Shown here one piece after another: positions 9,713 through 18,010 of a DNA stretch of 64,000 bases. The translations under genes and the position numbers were made by a program. Position 1 is the first letter of the stretch. Every line of letters begins with the position of its first letter. Origin of the DNA: CALINB01 sp938045325 (GTDB lineage Bacteria > Pseudomonadota > Alphaproteobacteria > Rhodospirillales > CALINB01); assembly GCA_038114465.1 (NCBI GenBank), contig JAYNQW010000004.1, positions 1 to 64,000 on the forward strand, given 5' to 3'. A model generated the notes under the pieces. The model was given only the letters and a program-made list of their open reading frames with translations. It did not search any database and was not told where the DNA came from.

Positions 9713-10006
9713 ATGCGCGTTATCGTCGCTTCTTTTAAAGTTAAACCCGATTGCGTCGATGCATTTGTTGCCGCCGCCAAGGCCGACGCCGAATCTTCGG
9801 TCGCCAACGAACCGGGCTGTCATCAGTTCGACGTGAACGTCGACCCTGAAAATCCGACGCATTTTACATTTTATGAAGTTTATGACGATCAAGACGCTAT
9901 CGATGCTCACCGGGCGGCACCTCATTTCAAAACATTTTTCGATGCCATTCAGGACCTAATCGAAGATCGCAGCCCGCTCATTCTTGAGCGCCTCCTTTCG
10001 GGATAA
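9713..10006 (+). CDS. ABM-fold quinol monooxygenase-like protein, copy 1
   Basis: The 97-residue protein is an antibiotic-biosynthesis-monooxygenase (ABM) fold: an N-terminal strand MRVIVASFKVKPD, the ANEPGCHQFDVNVDPENP segment, and FTFYEVYDDQDAIDAHRAAPHFKTF, which is the most conserved family region. ABM proteins are small dimeric ferredoxin-like folds; some oxidise quinols or aromatics without cofactors. A strong GGGAG site lies eight bases before the ATG. It is followed seven bases later by a second copy of equal length, so the pair probably arose by tandem duplication and may form a heterodimer. Confidence 0.85.
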   Translation: MRVIVASFKVKPDCVDAFVAAAKADAESSVANEPGCHQFDVNVDPENPTHFTFYEVYDDQDAIDAHRAAPHFKTFFDAIQDLIEDRSPLILERLLSG

Positions 10007-10013
10007 CACAGTT

Positions 10014-10307
10014 ATGTTTGTCATCACCGTGGAATTTACCATCAAGCCCGATCGTGTGAACGATTTCATGCCACTGATGAACAAGAATGCCGCAGCCTCT
10101 TTCAAAGAAGAGCCAGGCTGTCATCAATTCGATGTTTGCCTCGACCCAAACGATCAAACGAAAGTCTTCTTATACGAAGTATATTCGAATAAAGCCGCGT
10201 TTGAGGCGCACAAACAAACGGAACATTTTAAATCATTTAATGCCGATACGGCCGATATGATCGAAAGCAAGAACGTCGCGGCGCTATATCGCGATTTTCC
10301 AAAATAA
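10014..10307 (+). CDS. ABM-fold quinol monooxygenase-like protein, copy 2
   Basis: This second ABM-fold protein also has 97 residues and keeps the EEPGCHQFDVCLDPND and FLYEVYSNKAAFEAHKQTEHFKSF segments, so it is clearly paralogous to the preceding gene. I start at the ATG at 10014 because it aligns with the start of the first copy; an in-frame start at 9984 lies inside the upstream gene. It ends just before a strong bidirectional terminator hairpin. Substrate is unknown. Confidence 0.85.
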   Translation: MFVITVEFTIKPDRVNDFMPLMNKNAAASFKEEPGCHQFDVCLDPNDQTKVFLYEVYSNKAAFEAHKQTEHFKSFNADTADMIESKNVAALYRDFPK

Positions 10308-10334
10308 AAAAGGGCCGGATTTCCCGGCCCTTTT
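10308..10334. terminator. Bidirectional intrinsic terminator
   Basis: A seven-base GC-rich stem (GGGCCGG at 10312-10318 with CCGGCCC at 10324-10330) is extended by A and T runs on either side, with a five-base loop. It lies between the convergent ABM genes and tctA and has a T run on both strands. Confidence 0.9.
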
Positions 10335-10354
10335 AATTTGAACTCGGAACCAAT

Positions 10355-11947
10355 TTATTCCGAGGACATGTCTCTCTTCTTGGCTTCGGCTTCAAGCGCG
10401 GCCTGTTCTTTGGCTTCTCGCTCGCCAGCTGCCGCAATTTTTTCCATCACGTTAAATTTTGCACACAGGACCGTCAGAGCCAATGCCGCGATGGCAAGAC
10501 CAATGGCCAGGTTGCTGTGGAACAACGTATCGAACCAATCGCCCCGGTGAATAATCAGGCCGCGGCGTAATTCCGATTCCATGAGCGGCGCCACCAGGAA
10601 GGTAACGATCAGCGGCGCTTCCGGAATATTCCAAACGCGGAAGAAAAATCCGATAAAGCCGAATGTCAGCATAACCCATACATCGGTCGTATTCCCTTGA
10701 TAAGCATAGCTGCCGAGCACCGCCATCAGCATCACCAGCGGGATCAATATCGAGCGCGGTAACAAGGCCAATTTAGCGAACACCATGGCAAAGAAACGCC
10801 CGATTGCCAGATTAAAGAAATTACCGATGATCAAAATAATGAACAGCGCATACACAGCATGCGGGTAGAGCTCGAACATGCGCGGGTTCGGATCGAACCC
10901 GTGCAGGGTGAGCATACCGCCCAAAAGGGCTGCCGACGTGCTGCCCGGTATACCAAACGCCAACAACGGAATCAGCGTCGGGCCGACGGTTGCGTTGTTT
11001 CCCGATTCGGCGGCCGCTATACCCTCAAGCTTGCCCGTGCCGATCTTCTTATGCGGCTGGAACTGCTTGGCGACACTATAGGATAAGAATGCGCCAACGG
11101 TACTGCCGAGACCTGGCAAGGCACCAACAAACGAGCCCAATCCAAATCCGATGGCGATTTCCCGCCAACAGCTTTTAAATTCTTTCCAAGATAAGCCTTC
11201 GCTTTTTTTACTGAAAATTTCCTGAATGCGCTCGCGAACCCCTTCGGTCGTCTCGCTTTGCTTGAACATCAATAAAGCTTCTTCAAGCATGCGGCCCATA
11301 GCGAATAAGCCGACCACCAATGGGATCAGGTGAATGCCGTCCTGCAACTCCCAAAACCCGAGCGTAAAACGTTGCACCATACTCACCGGATCGGTACCGA
11401 TGGTGGCGCACAAAAATCCGACGCCGGCACTCAATAAGCCTTTGGCTAAATGAGAGCCGCTCAAGGCCGACAGCAGCGCAATGGCTAAAATCATCAGCCA
11501 AACTTTTTCCGACGGCCCGAACGCCAAGGCAACGATGGCGAGCAAGGGCGCCACAACAATTAGCACAATATCGCTCAAAATATCCGCGGTGACGGAAGCA
11601 TACAAAGCCATCAGGATGGCCTTGCGGCCCTTCCCCCGCATCGTGAGTTTATAGCCGTCATAGACGGTTGCCGCGGCTTCCGGTGTGCCCGGTGTGGCGA
11701 AACTGATCGCGGAAATAGACCCGCCGAAGACGGCCCCTTTATAAATACCGATGAGGAGCCCCAGGGCTTCCGCCGTCGGCATTTTAAACGCGAGCGGCAG
11801 GAAGAGCGCCATACTTGTTGCTGCCGTGAGACCGGGCAACGCGCCACCGGCAACCCCCATGGCGATACCAATGGCAAGCCACATGAAGGTCTCCCACTTG
11901 AAGACCATATTTACGGCCATCTCAAGGCCTACAGGATCTAATGTCAC
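10355..11947 (-). CDS. tctA: Tripartite tricarboxylate transporter, large permease TctA
   Basis: The 530-residue integral membrane protein is the large subunit of a TTT-family uptake system, which brings in citrate-like or other carboxylates using a proton or sodium gradient. The family marks are seen: GVAGGALPGLTAATSMALFLPLAF near the N-terminus, FGGSISAISFATPGTPEAAATVYDGY, and the second glycine-proline repeat GSFVGALPGLGSTVGAFLSY. Start is the GTG at 11947 with GGGGAGAG upstream. It is the last gene of tctC-tctB-tctA and ends at a strong terminator. Confidence 0.95.
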   Translation of the reverse strand: MTLDPVGLEMAVNMVFKWETFMWLAIGIAMGVAGGALPGLTAATSMALFLPLAFKMPTAEALGLLIGIYKGAVFGGSISAISFATPGTPEAAATVYDGYKLTMRGKGRKAILMALYASVTADILSDIVLIVVAPLLAIVALAFGPSEKVWLMILAIALLSALSGSHLAKGLLSAGVGFLCATIGTDPVSMVQRFTLGFWELQDGIHLIPLVVGLFAMGRMLEEALLMFKQSETTEGVRERIQEIFSKKSEGLSWKEFKSCWREIAIGFGLGSFVGALPGLGSTVGAFLSYSVAKQFQPHKKIGTGKLEGIAAAESGNNATVGPTLIPLLAFGIPGSTSAALLGGMLTLHGFDPNPRMFELYPHAVYALFIILIIGNFFNLAIGRFFAMVFAKLALLPRSILIPLVMLMAVLGSYAYQGNTTDVWVMLTFGFIGFFFRVWNIPEAPLIVTFLVAPLMESELRRGLIIHRGDWFDTLFHSNLAIGLAIAALALTVLCAKFNVMEKIAAAGEREAKEQAALEAEAKKRDMSSE

Positions 11948-12004
11948 GTGACTCTCCCCTTTACGTTAAATTCCTTAAATTCTTTTTTTAGCCAGCTTTA
12001 ATTT

Positions 12005-12532
12005 TTAAGTGCCCCAATCAAGCGGCAGGCCAAGTTCTTCCATAACCCACTCGGGACCAATCGGCATCGGCGCGTTGATAATGACAAAAATCAAAAACAC
12101 AACAACACAAATGCCGAGGCTGGTGATGACGCAGGATTTTAACGGCCGCAGCCCCATGGCATACGTTAAGCCAATCATATAAAACGGTGCTGTGACGACG
12201 AACCCGGCGTTAACCAAGGCCCAAAAGAACAAACCGGACCAGGCAATGACGCCGATGACAAATGCGCAAAATTTAAAATCGAGAGCCGCCAAACTGGCTT
12301 CCGTATTATTACGCAAACCATCAAACATCATGATGGCGGAGAACCCGATGCAAAGACAGCACGCCAAAATCGGAAAAAACCCAAGCAGAAAACCATCCCG
12401 CAAAACACGGTCGTAATCAGTATAGAAAAAAATGTAACCCAGAATGAAGGAAAAAAAACCGACGGCGATTAAACCTGCCCCCTGGTTGGTTTTCCACCAG
12501 TTGGAATTTTGGACGTCTTGCCCTTCACTCAC
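12005..12532 (-). CDS. tctB: Tripartite tricarboxylate transporter, small subunit TctB
   Basis: The 175-residue protein has four hydrophobic segments, as TctB subunits do, and lies between tctC and tctA. TctB pairs with TctA in the inner membrane. Sequence of the family is poorly conserved, so the call rests on size, topology and position. A GTG at 12532 follows a GGGGAG site. A hairpin 50 bases upstream may reduce its expression relative to the receptor gene. Confidence 0.88.
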   Translation of the reverse strand: MSEGQDVQNSNWWKTNQGAGLIAVGFFSFILGYIFFYTDYDRVLRDGFLLGFFPILACCLCIGFSAIMMFDGLRNNTEASLAALDFKFCAFVIGVIAWSGLFFWALVNAGFVVTAPFYMIGLTYAMGLRPLKSCVITSLGICVVVFLIFVIINAPMPIGPEWVMEELGLPLDWGT

Positions 12533-12581
12533 GGCCCGCTCCCCTATTCACTTAAAAACATAGAATATTATTTAAAGAAAT

Positions 12582-12621
12582 AAACGGCCCAGGAAAATGA
12601 AAGCATGATCCTGGACCGTTT
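12582..12621 (-). promoter_or_regulatory. Hairpin between tctC and tctB, likely attenuator
   Basis: On the minus strand a 13-base stem with one G-T wobble pair (outer end AAACGG) encloses a 14-base loop and is followed by a U-rich tract. Placed just after the receptor gene, it could terminate part of the transcripts or protect the receptor mRNA, as in many binding-protein-dependent uptake operons. The role is inferred. Confidence 0.6.
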
Positions 12622-12644
12622 ACCTGATTCAAATAATCAGACGC

Positions 12645-13655
12645 TTATTTCTTTTTCTTCTTTTTCTTGATGATTTTTGCCTTGCTCAGCAAATCAACGG
12701 CTGCGCGCGTGGCTTTAACCATCTCAACATAGTCTTTTTGCGCCTGCTCCATCGGCGTAAAGATGGGTTGCGCTTTGATTTTACCCATCAACTTTTTAAC
12801 GGGCTTAAACTTCAATGTTTTTTGAACAGCGTTCGAAACCTCTTTGCACGTCGATTGTTTCGTTTTCGGGTGCACGCCGATCCAACGCAATCCCTCAAAG
12901 CTTTGCTTAAAGCCGAGATCTTTGGGTTGCGGCACTTTGTTGCCGACTTCTTTCTCGTACCCCGGAGGATGTGGCTTATTGGAACTTGTCGCAACAATTG
13001 TTGCTTTCTTCGGTGCGTGGTTCCGCATGATCTCATCGGGGCCCACCATGATATCGATGTGCTTACCGAGGAAGTCGGAAACCGCCGGACCCGAACCCGG
13101 ATACTGGACGTAGTTCATGGTGACGCCGAATTGCTTAAACAACACGGCCGCCCCGAGGATGTTAGAACCCGAACCGCCGACCGTGACGGTACCCGGGTTT
13201 TTCTTGGCATAGGCCACGAGGCTCTTCAGGTCCGTATAAGGCTTACCTTTGTGGATCGTGACGTTGGGACGGAAGTAACCGATAAAGGCGCAAATTTTGA
13301 TGTCTTTCAGCGGGTCCAAGATCGGTTTGGATTCACGCGCGAGTGCCAAAACCGGCGTCGGGCTTGCCATCAAGATGGTATGGCCATCGGCCTTCTTATC
13401 CATCATCCACTTCCAACCTTTAACGCCGGAAGCACCCGGAATGTTCCGGACCCGCAAGCCGCGGCCCCAGATTTTTTCCTCAAAGCCAGCCGTTGACATG
13501 ATGCGCGACCAACGGTCCGTTCCGCCGCCGGCACCGAACGGCACCACCCACGTCACGGTTCGTTTCGGATATTTTGCTTGCGCGGTTGCAACGAAACCAC
13601 TCACGAGAAGGGCAGCCACGGCGGCTGAACCCAATAGTTTGGAAACCAATTTCAT
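12645..13655 (-). CDS. tctC: Tripartite tricarboxylate transporter receptor TctC
   Basis: This 336-residue protein is the periplasmic solute receptor of the TTT system. A signal peptide ending in TAQA precedes the family start TVTWVVPFGAGGGTDRWSR, and the Gly-rich NIPGASGVKGW and GSGSNILGAAVLFK loops follow. I place the start at the ATG at 13655, with GGGAGAA upstream; the frame stays open for 24 more codons. The C-terminus is a run of seven lysines. It opens the operon and has its own promoter. The ligand cannot be told from sequence; the adjacent dehydrogenases suggest a hydroxy-dicarboxylate. Confidence 0.93.
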   Translation of the reverse strand: MKLVSKLLGSAAVAALLVSGFVATAQAKYPKRTVTWVVPFGAGGGTDRWSRIMSTAGFEEKIWGRGLRVRNIPGASGVKGWKWMMDKKADGHTILMASPTPVLALARESKPILDPLKDIKICAFIGYFRPNVTIHKGKPYTDLKSLVAYAKKNPGTVTVGGSGSNILGAAVLFKQFGVTMNYVQYPGSGPAVSDFLGKHIDIMVGPDEIMRNHAPKKATIVATSSNKPHPPGYEKEVGNKVPQPKDLGFKQSFEGLRWIGVHPKTKQSTCKEVSNAVQKTLKFKPVKKLMGKIKAQPIFTPMEQAQKDYVEMVKATRAAVDLLSKAKIIKKKKKKK

Positions 13656-13713
13656 AATGTTCTCCCTGGTTTTCCAGGCAGCCTCAATGGCCGCCCCCTT
13701 GAATAATGACGGC

Positions 13714-13741
13714 AGTATGACAAGCACATTTTGTGTGTCAA
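13714..13741 (-). promoter_or_regulatory. Promoter of the tctCBA operon with palindrome in the spacer
   Basis: On the minus strand a perfect -35 box TTGACA is followed after 16 bases by CATACT, close to a standard -10 box. An imperfect palindrome (CACATTTTGTG on the plus strand, 13725-13735) sits between the two boxes and could be an operator for substrate-dependent control. The leader to the tctC ATG is about 50 bases. Confidence 0.6.
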
Positions 13742-13824
13742 GGAACCATTCTCTGGCCGAAAATTGATCAATTTCGAATTGGTTTTAAAGACTCTGGTGC
13801 GGCTAAAGAACAGGCTTGGTGAGC

Positions 13825-14886
13825 CTACGCCAGGGCGTCGATAACTGCTTGCGTAAAAGCTTCCGTGCCGAGCGGACCGCCGAGGTCGGGCGTACGGGTT
13901 GCCGGGTCGGCCAAGACCGATTCGAGAGCACGATCGATGGCGGCCGCCGCGTCACGAAAAGCTAGTTGTTGGTGATGTTGGCCAAGCCAATCCATCAGCA
14001 TCGCAACGGATAGCATCATCGATGTCGGATTGGCTTTGCCCTGGCCGGCAATGTCGGGGGCGGCACCGTGTTGGGCCTGTGCCATCGCAAAGTTGTCGCC
14101 AGCATTCACGCTGCCCGCCAGGCCTAAGCTACCGGATAATTCGGATGCCTCATCCGAAAGAATGTCGCCGTACATATTGGTTGTAACGACGACATCGAAA
14201 CGGGCCGGGTCGCGCACCAAATACGCGGCCATGGCATCGACGATGATGTCATCGAGCTCGACATCCGGATAGTCTTCGGCAACCTCGCGGACCATTTTTA
14301 GAAACAACCCATCCGACATTTTAAAAACGTTCGCTTTGTGCACGGCAGTCACTTTTTTTCGCGGGCGCGACTGCGCCAACTCGAATGCCCAACGGGCAAT
14401 CCGCCGGCAACCATGATCGGTGATTTTGCGTACTGCCATCGCGAGACCTTCTGTCGGCATAAACTCGCCACTGCCCAGATGCATATTCCGGTCGGCATAA
14501 AAGCCTTCGGTATTTTCCCGCACGATTACCAAGTCCATTGGCTGATCGGTCCGCGCCAGACCTTTACGCGCCCGTGCCGGGCGAACATTGGCATATAATT
14601 CGAGGCCGGTTCGAAATTCTCCGCCGACACTGGTTTTACGTTTTACTTCGGGCGGGTAGTTGTAGCTGTCGACGGGACCGAGGATCAGACCATCGGCGGC
14701 ACGAACACGCTTCATCACGTCTTCGGGAACCAATTCACCGGTCGCTTGGTAGGCTTTGAGTCCGGCTTCGGCATGCTCAAAAGAAAGTGATAGGCCGAAC
14801 TGTGCCTTTAACGCTTCCAGCACGGCCATGCTCGCCGCCGTAATTTCCGGACCGATTCCTTCTCCTTCGATAACAACGATATCCAC
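13825..14886 (-). CDS. Isocitrate/isopropylmalate dehydrogenase-family enzyme, copy 1
   Basis: The 353-residue protein belongs to the NAD(P)-dependent beta-decarboxylating dehydrogenases. Seen motifs are VIVRENTEGFYADRN, the HKANVFKMSDG segment with the catalytic Lys, DAMAAYLVRDP and the NMYGDILSDEASELSGSLGL signature. The family includes isocitrate, 3-isopropylmalate, D-malate and tartrate dehydrogenases. The place beside a TTT uptake operon and a second paralog, away from leu or citric-acid-cycle genes, favours a catabolic malate- or tartrate-type role. A GTG start follows AAGGAGAG. Substrate is uncertain. Confidence 0.85.
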   Translation of the reverse strand: MDIVVIEGEGIGPEITAASMAVLEALKAQFGLSLSFEHAEAGLKAYQATGELVPEDVMKRVRAADGLILGPVDSYNYPPEVKRKTSVGGEFRTGLELYANVRPARARKGLARTDQPMDLVIVRENTEGFYADRNMHLGSGEFMPTEGLAMAVRKITDHGCRRIARWAFELAQSRPRKKVTAVHKANVFKMSDGLFLKMVREVAEDYPDVELDDIIVDAMAAYLVRDPARFDVVVTTNMYGDILSDEASELSGSLGLAGSVNAGDNFAMAQAQHGAAPDIAGQGKANPTSMMLSVAMLMDWLGQHHQQLAFRDAAAAIDRALESVLADPATRTPDLGGPLGTEAFTQAVIDALA

Positions 14887-14909
14887 GGCACTCTCCTTAT
14901 AAGGATGCG

Positions 14910-15971
14910 TTAATTCAATTGTTCGGCGACGGCTTTCGCAAATGCCTGTGTCCCGAGTGTGCCGCCCAAATCCCGGGTGCGGGTTTTTGGATTATCCAGC
15001 GTCCGTTCAACGGCTTTGCCGATGGCCGCACCCGCTTCGCAAAGTGAGTTCGAATCCCGACGGCGGCCCAGCCAATCGAGCAACATGGCGGCGGAAAGAA
15101 TCAACGAAACGGGGTTGGCGATATCCTGGCCCGCGATATCCGGCGCCGAACCGTGTTGCGCCTGCGCCATGGCGATAGTGTGCCCGGCATTGATACTGGG
15201 CGCGAGACCCAAACTGCCGGCCAACTCGGATGCTTCATCCGACAGAATATCGCCATAAAGATTCGTCGTGACAATGACATCGAAACGCTCCGGTTCGCGA
15301 ATAAGAAAAGCCGCCATCGCATCGACGATCACGTCCTCCCATTCGACGTCCGGAAACTGTTCGGCAACCTTTTCGACTTCCCGGAGGAACAAACCCTCGC
15401 CGACTTTGAGGACGTTCGCCTTATGCACGGCAGTGACTTTCTTGCGCGGCCGCGCGCGCGCCGTTTCAAACGCCGTTTGCGCAATGCGCCGGCACCCTTC
15501 GGCGCTGAGTTTCCGCAACGATAACGCCACGTCTTCGGTCGGCATGAACTCACCGTTGCCTTGAAACATATTCCGGTCGGCATAAAAGCCTTCGGTATTT
15601 TCGCGCACGATCACGAGATCGATGTCGTTGCTGATTTTGGCAAAGTCACCGTAAGACTTTGCCGGGCGGATATTAGCAAACAAATCGAAATACTTCCGGC
15701 ATTGGGTCGACACGTTAATGCCGCCTTCCTCGGGTGGCGGATACGCCATGTTGTTATGGGGGCCAAGAATAAAGCCGTCGGATTCCTTGACCGCTTCGAA
15801 CACGCGATCGGGAAATGTCGTTCCTTCCTTTTCGAGTGCCGCAAGGCCGACATCATATTCCGTATAGTCGACATCGAGCGCGTATTTTTTTTGGACGGTC
15901 TCAAGTACGGTCATTGTCGCCGCGGTAATTTCCGGGCCGATCGCATCGCAGGGTAAAACGGCAATTTTCAT
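14910..15971 (-). CDS. Isocitrate/isopropylmalate dehydrogenase-family enzyme, copy 2
   Basis: This protein is also 353 residues when started at the ATG at 15971 (GAGG upstream), the same length as its downstream paralog and clearly similar to it along its whole length. It keeps ENTEGFYADRN, HKANVLKVGEG, DAMAAFLIREP and NLYGDILSDEASELAGSLGLAPS. The two genes are 23 bases apart on the same strand and may form a heteromeric enzyme or act on two related substrates. The C-terminal AHTIAMAQAQHGSAPDIAGQ segment is shared by both. Confidence 0.85.
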   Translation of the reverse strand: MKIAVLPCDAIGPEITAATMTVLETVQKKYALDVDYTEYDVGLAALEKEGTTFPDRVFEAVKESDGFILGPHNNMAYPPPEEGGINVSTQCRKYFDLFANIRPAKSYGDFAKISNDIDLVIVRENTEGFYADRNMFQGNGEFMPTEDVALSLRKLSAEGCRRIAQTAFETARARPRKKVTAVHKANVLKVGEGLFLREVEKVAEQFPDVEWEDVIVDAMAAFLIREPERFDVIVTTNLYGDILSDEASELAGSLGLAPSINAGHTIAMAQAQHGSAPDIAGQDIANPVSLILSAAMLLDWLGRRRDSNSLCEAGAAIGKAVERTLDNPKTRTRDLGGTLGTQAFAKAVAEQLN

Positions 15972-16034
15972 AAGCGCCTCACGGCATGATCCATTTCGGG
16001 AACGCACGGTCCCCTGTTCAACTCAATGGCGCCG

Positions 16035-16877
16035 TTATACCGGTTTTGTGCCGTCAAGCAACGTTCGATACAGAAGCCGCTCGGCACCGGGCTTCAGGTT
16101 ATGAGTCGCCGCGTGCATGGTGCACCGGTTGTCCCACATCATCAAATCGCCGACCCGCCAATGATGGTGATATTGAAATTCAGGCATCAACGAATGATCG
16201 TAAATTTCCTGCAATAGCGCCTTGCTCTCTGCCGGGTCCATATCGACGATGAATTCAGTCCTGGCAGCATTCACATAAAGTGCCTTCTTGCCGGTTTCGT
16301 CATGGGTGCGCGCGATCGGGTGAATGACATCGGGTACTTCTGCTTTTTCTTCATCCGTTAATGTCGCCAACTGGATATCGGGGTTGGATGTCAAAAACCG
16401 CTGAACCGCCATGTGCCCGTCAATACGCTGTTTGGTTTTATCGGGCAGTGTTTCATACGCGGTCTGCATGTTGACAAAGCGGGTTTCGCCGCCTTCATCG
16501 GGAACCTTCACGGAATATAATAAAGTCGCCTTAGCCGGAACCGCTTTATAGGATTCGTCTGTGTGAAAATGAGCCGCGCGCTTAAATTTTTTACCCGATC
16601 CGTGCACGTCTTTATCTTCGTTAGACACGACCGAAACATCCGGGAAATCGTCTAAGCGTAAATGGCGGTAAACATGCGGATGCGTACTGCCGAACTGATG
16701 CGCCGCATCAAGAAACCCCGCGATGTCGAACGACTGATCGCGAAAGCACAATACCTTATAATCAAGAAACGCCTGGTTGATCACTTCTTTCAACGAGCCG
16801 TCCAGAGACTTGCCGAGATCGATGCCGGTCACTTCCGCTCCCATCACATCACTGAGGGGGGTTGTCTGTACTGCCAT
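16035..16877 (-). CDS. TauD/TfdA-family Fe(II)/2-oxoglutarate dioxygenase 1
   Basis: The 280-residue enzyme has the HxD motif of the iron-binding facial triad in HFHTDESYK and a late His with the 2-oxoglutarate arginine region (TMHAATHNLKPGAERLLYRTL). Family members hydroxylate taurine, 2,4-D, carnitine precursors and other small substrates. I start at the ATG at 16877, preceded by GGGAGCG; an in-frame start 30 bases upstream lacks one. It lies 63 bases upstream of the two dehydrogenase genes and may be in the same unit. A divergent paralog starts at 17082. Confidence 0.88.
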   Translation of the reverse strand: MAVQTTPLSDVMGAEVTGIDLGKSLDGSLKEVINQAFLDYKVLCFRDQSFDIAGFLDAAHQFGSTHPHVYRHLRLDDFPDVSVVSNEDKDVHGSGKKFKRAAHFHTDESYKAVPAKATLLYSVKVPDEGGETRFVNMQTAYETLPDKTKQRIDGHMAVQRFLTSNPDIQLATLTDEEKAEVPDVIHPIARTHDETGKKALYVNAARTEFIVDMDPAESKALLQEIYDHSLMPEFQYHHHWRVGDLMMWDNRCTMHAATHNLKPGAERLLYRTLLDGTKPV

Positions 16878-17081
16878 GAAACGCTCCCGATCACGGTTTT
16901 CAGCCACTGCGGGGACTATCCATACACGAAATGACGATTCCCGTCATCCCGGCGGGAACCGCGCGAGTGGCCGTTTGGCGCCTCCAAACACTCGACTTAA
17001 GGTTGCAACTTCAACGCCACCATCCTAGGCTGTCGCTGCTAACACCTTGATAGTAAATAAATTTTTTGTTGTCAAAAATAT

Positions 17082-17936
17082 ATGAATTTTCAAGTTGAAA
17101 AACTCGATGGTCCATTCGGCGCGGCGATTACCGGGCTCGATTTGCGCGAACCGATGGACGAACAAACCCACGCCGCGGTGAATAAGGTATTCGTCGACAA
17201 TGTGGTACTGTGCTTTCGCGACCAACACCTCGAAGAACCAAAAGATTTTTTTGAGGCCGGCAAACAATTGGGCGAGCCGATGAAACAAGTCGTCGCGACC
17301 TACCGCCATCCAGAGTTTGATGACATCGAAGTGCTCACCAACCGGCAAACGGATGAACGGACCAACAATACTAAACCAATGACGCGTGGCGGTACGTGGC
17401 ATACCGATCATTCCAACATGGAACAACCACCGAAAGCGACGATGCTGTACGCCATTGCCATTCCCGATACCGGCGGCGATACGCAATTCATTAATATGTA
17501 TATGGCCTACGATGCGCTGTCCGATGACATGAAAAAGCAGCTCGAAGGCAAGCGTGCCTTTCATTCTTATTTGTCGAGCCGGGCACCGCGAAAACTGCTG
17601 GAACGCACCGAAGAAGAAAAAGCGGTCAGTGACGGCACTTGGCAGCCCCTCGTGCGGTTGCACCCGGAAACGAATCGCAAGTCGCTTTATTTTAATCAAA
17701 TGCGAATCGAGCATGTCGATGGCATGGAGCACGAAGAAGGCTTCGCCTTTATGGACAAGCTGTATGCCCATACATACAACCCCGAATTTCAATATAGCCA
17801 TCAATGGCGGCTCGGGGATGTGCTGATTTGGGACGATAGAGCCTCACTTCACCAAGCGACATCCAACTACGATCAAAGTCAGTTGCGCTACATGCACCGG
17901 ATGATGTTGATCGGCGAAAAGCCGGTCCTCGCTTAG
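17082..17936 (+). CDS. TauD/TfdA-family Fe(II)/2-oxoglutarate dioxygenase 2
   Basis: The 284-residue enzyme keeps the family outline: AAITGLDLREPMD near the start, the GGTWHTDHSNMEQPPKATML segment with the HxD iron ligands, and the distal ligand region DRASLHQATSNYDQSQLRY followed by HRMMLIG. It diverges from dioxygenase 1, from which it differs clearly, so this is an old duplication or separate acquisition. Substrate is unknown. It ends 74 bases before pyrB. Confidence 0.88.
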   Translation: MNFQVEKLDGPFGAAITGLDLREPMDEQTHAAVNKVFVDNVVLCFRDQHLEEPKDFFEAGKQLGEPMKQVVATYRHPEFDDIEVLTNRQTDERTNNTKPMTRGGTWHTDHSNMEQPPKATMLYAIAIPDTGGDTQFINMYMAYDALSDDMKKQLEGKRAFHSYLSSRAPRKLLERTEEEKAVSDGTWQPLVRLHPETNRKSLYFNQMRIEHVDGMEHEEGFAFMDKLYAHTYNPEFQYSHQWRLGDVLIWDDRASLHQATSNYDQSQLRYMHRMMLIGEKPVLA

Positions 17937-17970
17937 ATTTCCGGCCGTTTTAATACCCTTCTTTCCGTTC

Positions 17971-18000
17971 TTGCGCTACGCGCCCACCCGCGCGTATAGT
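17971..18000 (+). promoter_or_regulatory. Promoter of pyrB with almost no leader
   Basis: TTGCGC at 17971-17976 and TATAGT at 17995-18000 are separated by 18 bases. The predicted transcription start (about 18006-18008) would be three to five bases from the pyrB ATG at 18011. The transcript would be leaderless or nearly so. Assigned by eye. Confidence 0.5.
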
Positions 18001-18010
18001 CCCGCTTTAA

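Noticed and set aside
12738..13496. Plus-strand ORF of 252 residues
   Set aside because: It is antisense to tctC, whose frame carries the receptor motifs and signal peptide.
17025..17804. Minus-strand ORF of 259 residues
   Set aside because: It is antisense to the TauD dioxygenase 2 gene, which has the full iron-binding motif.
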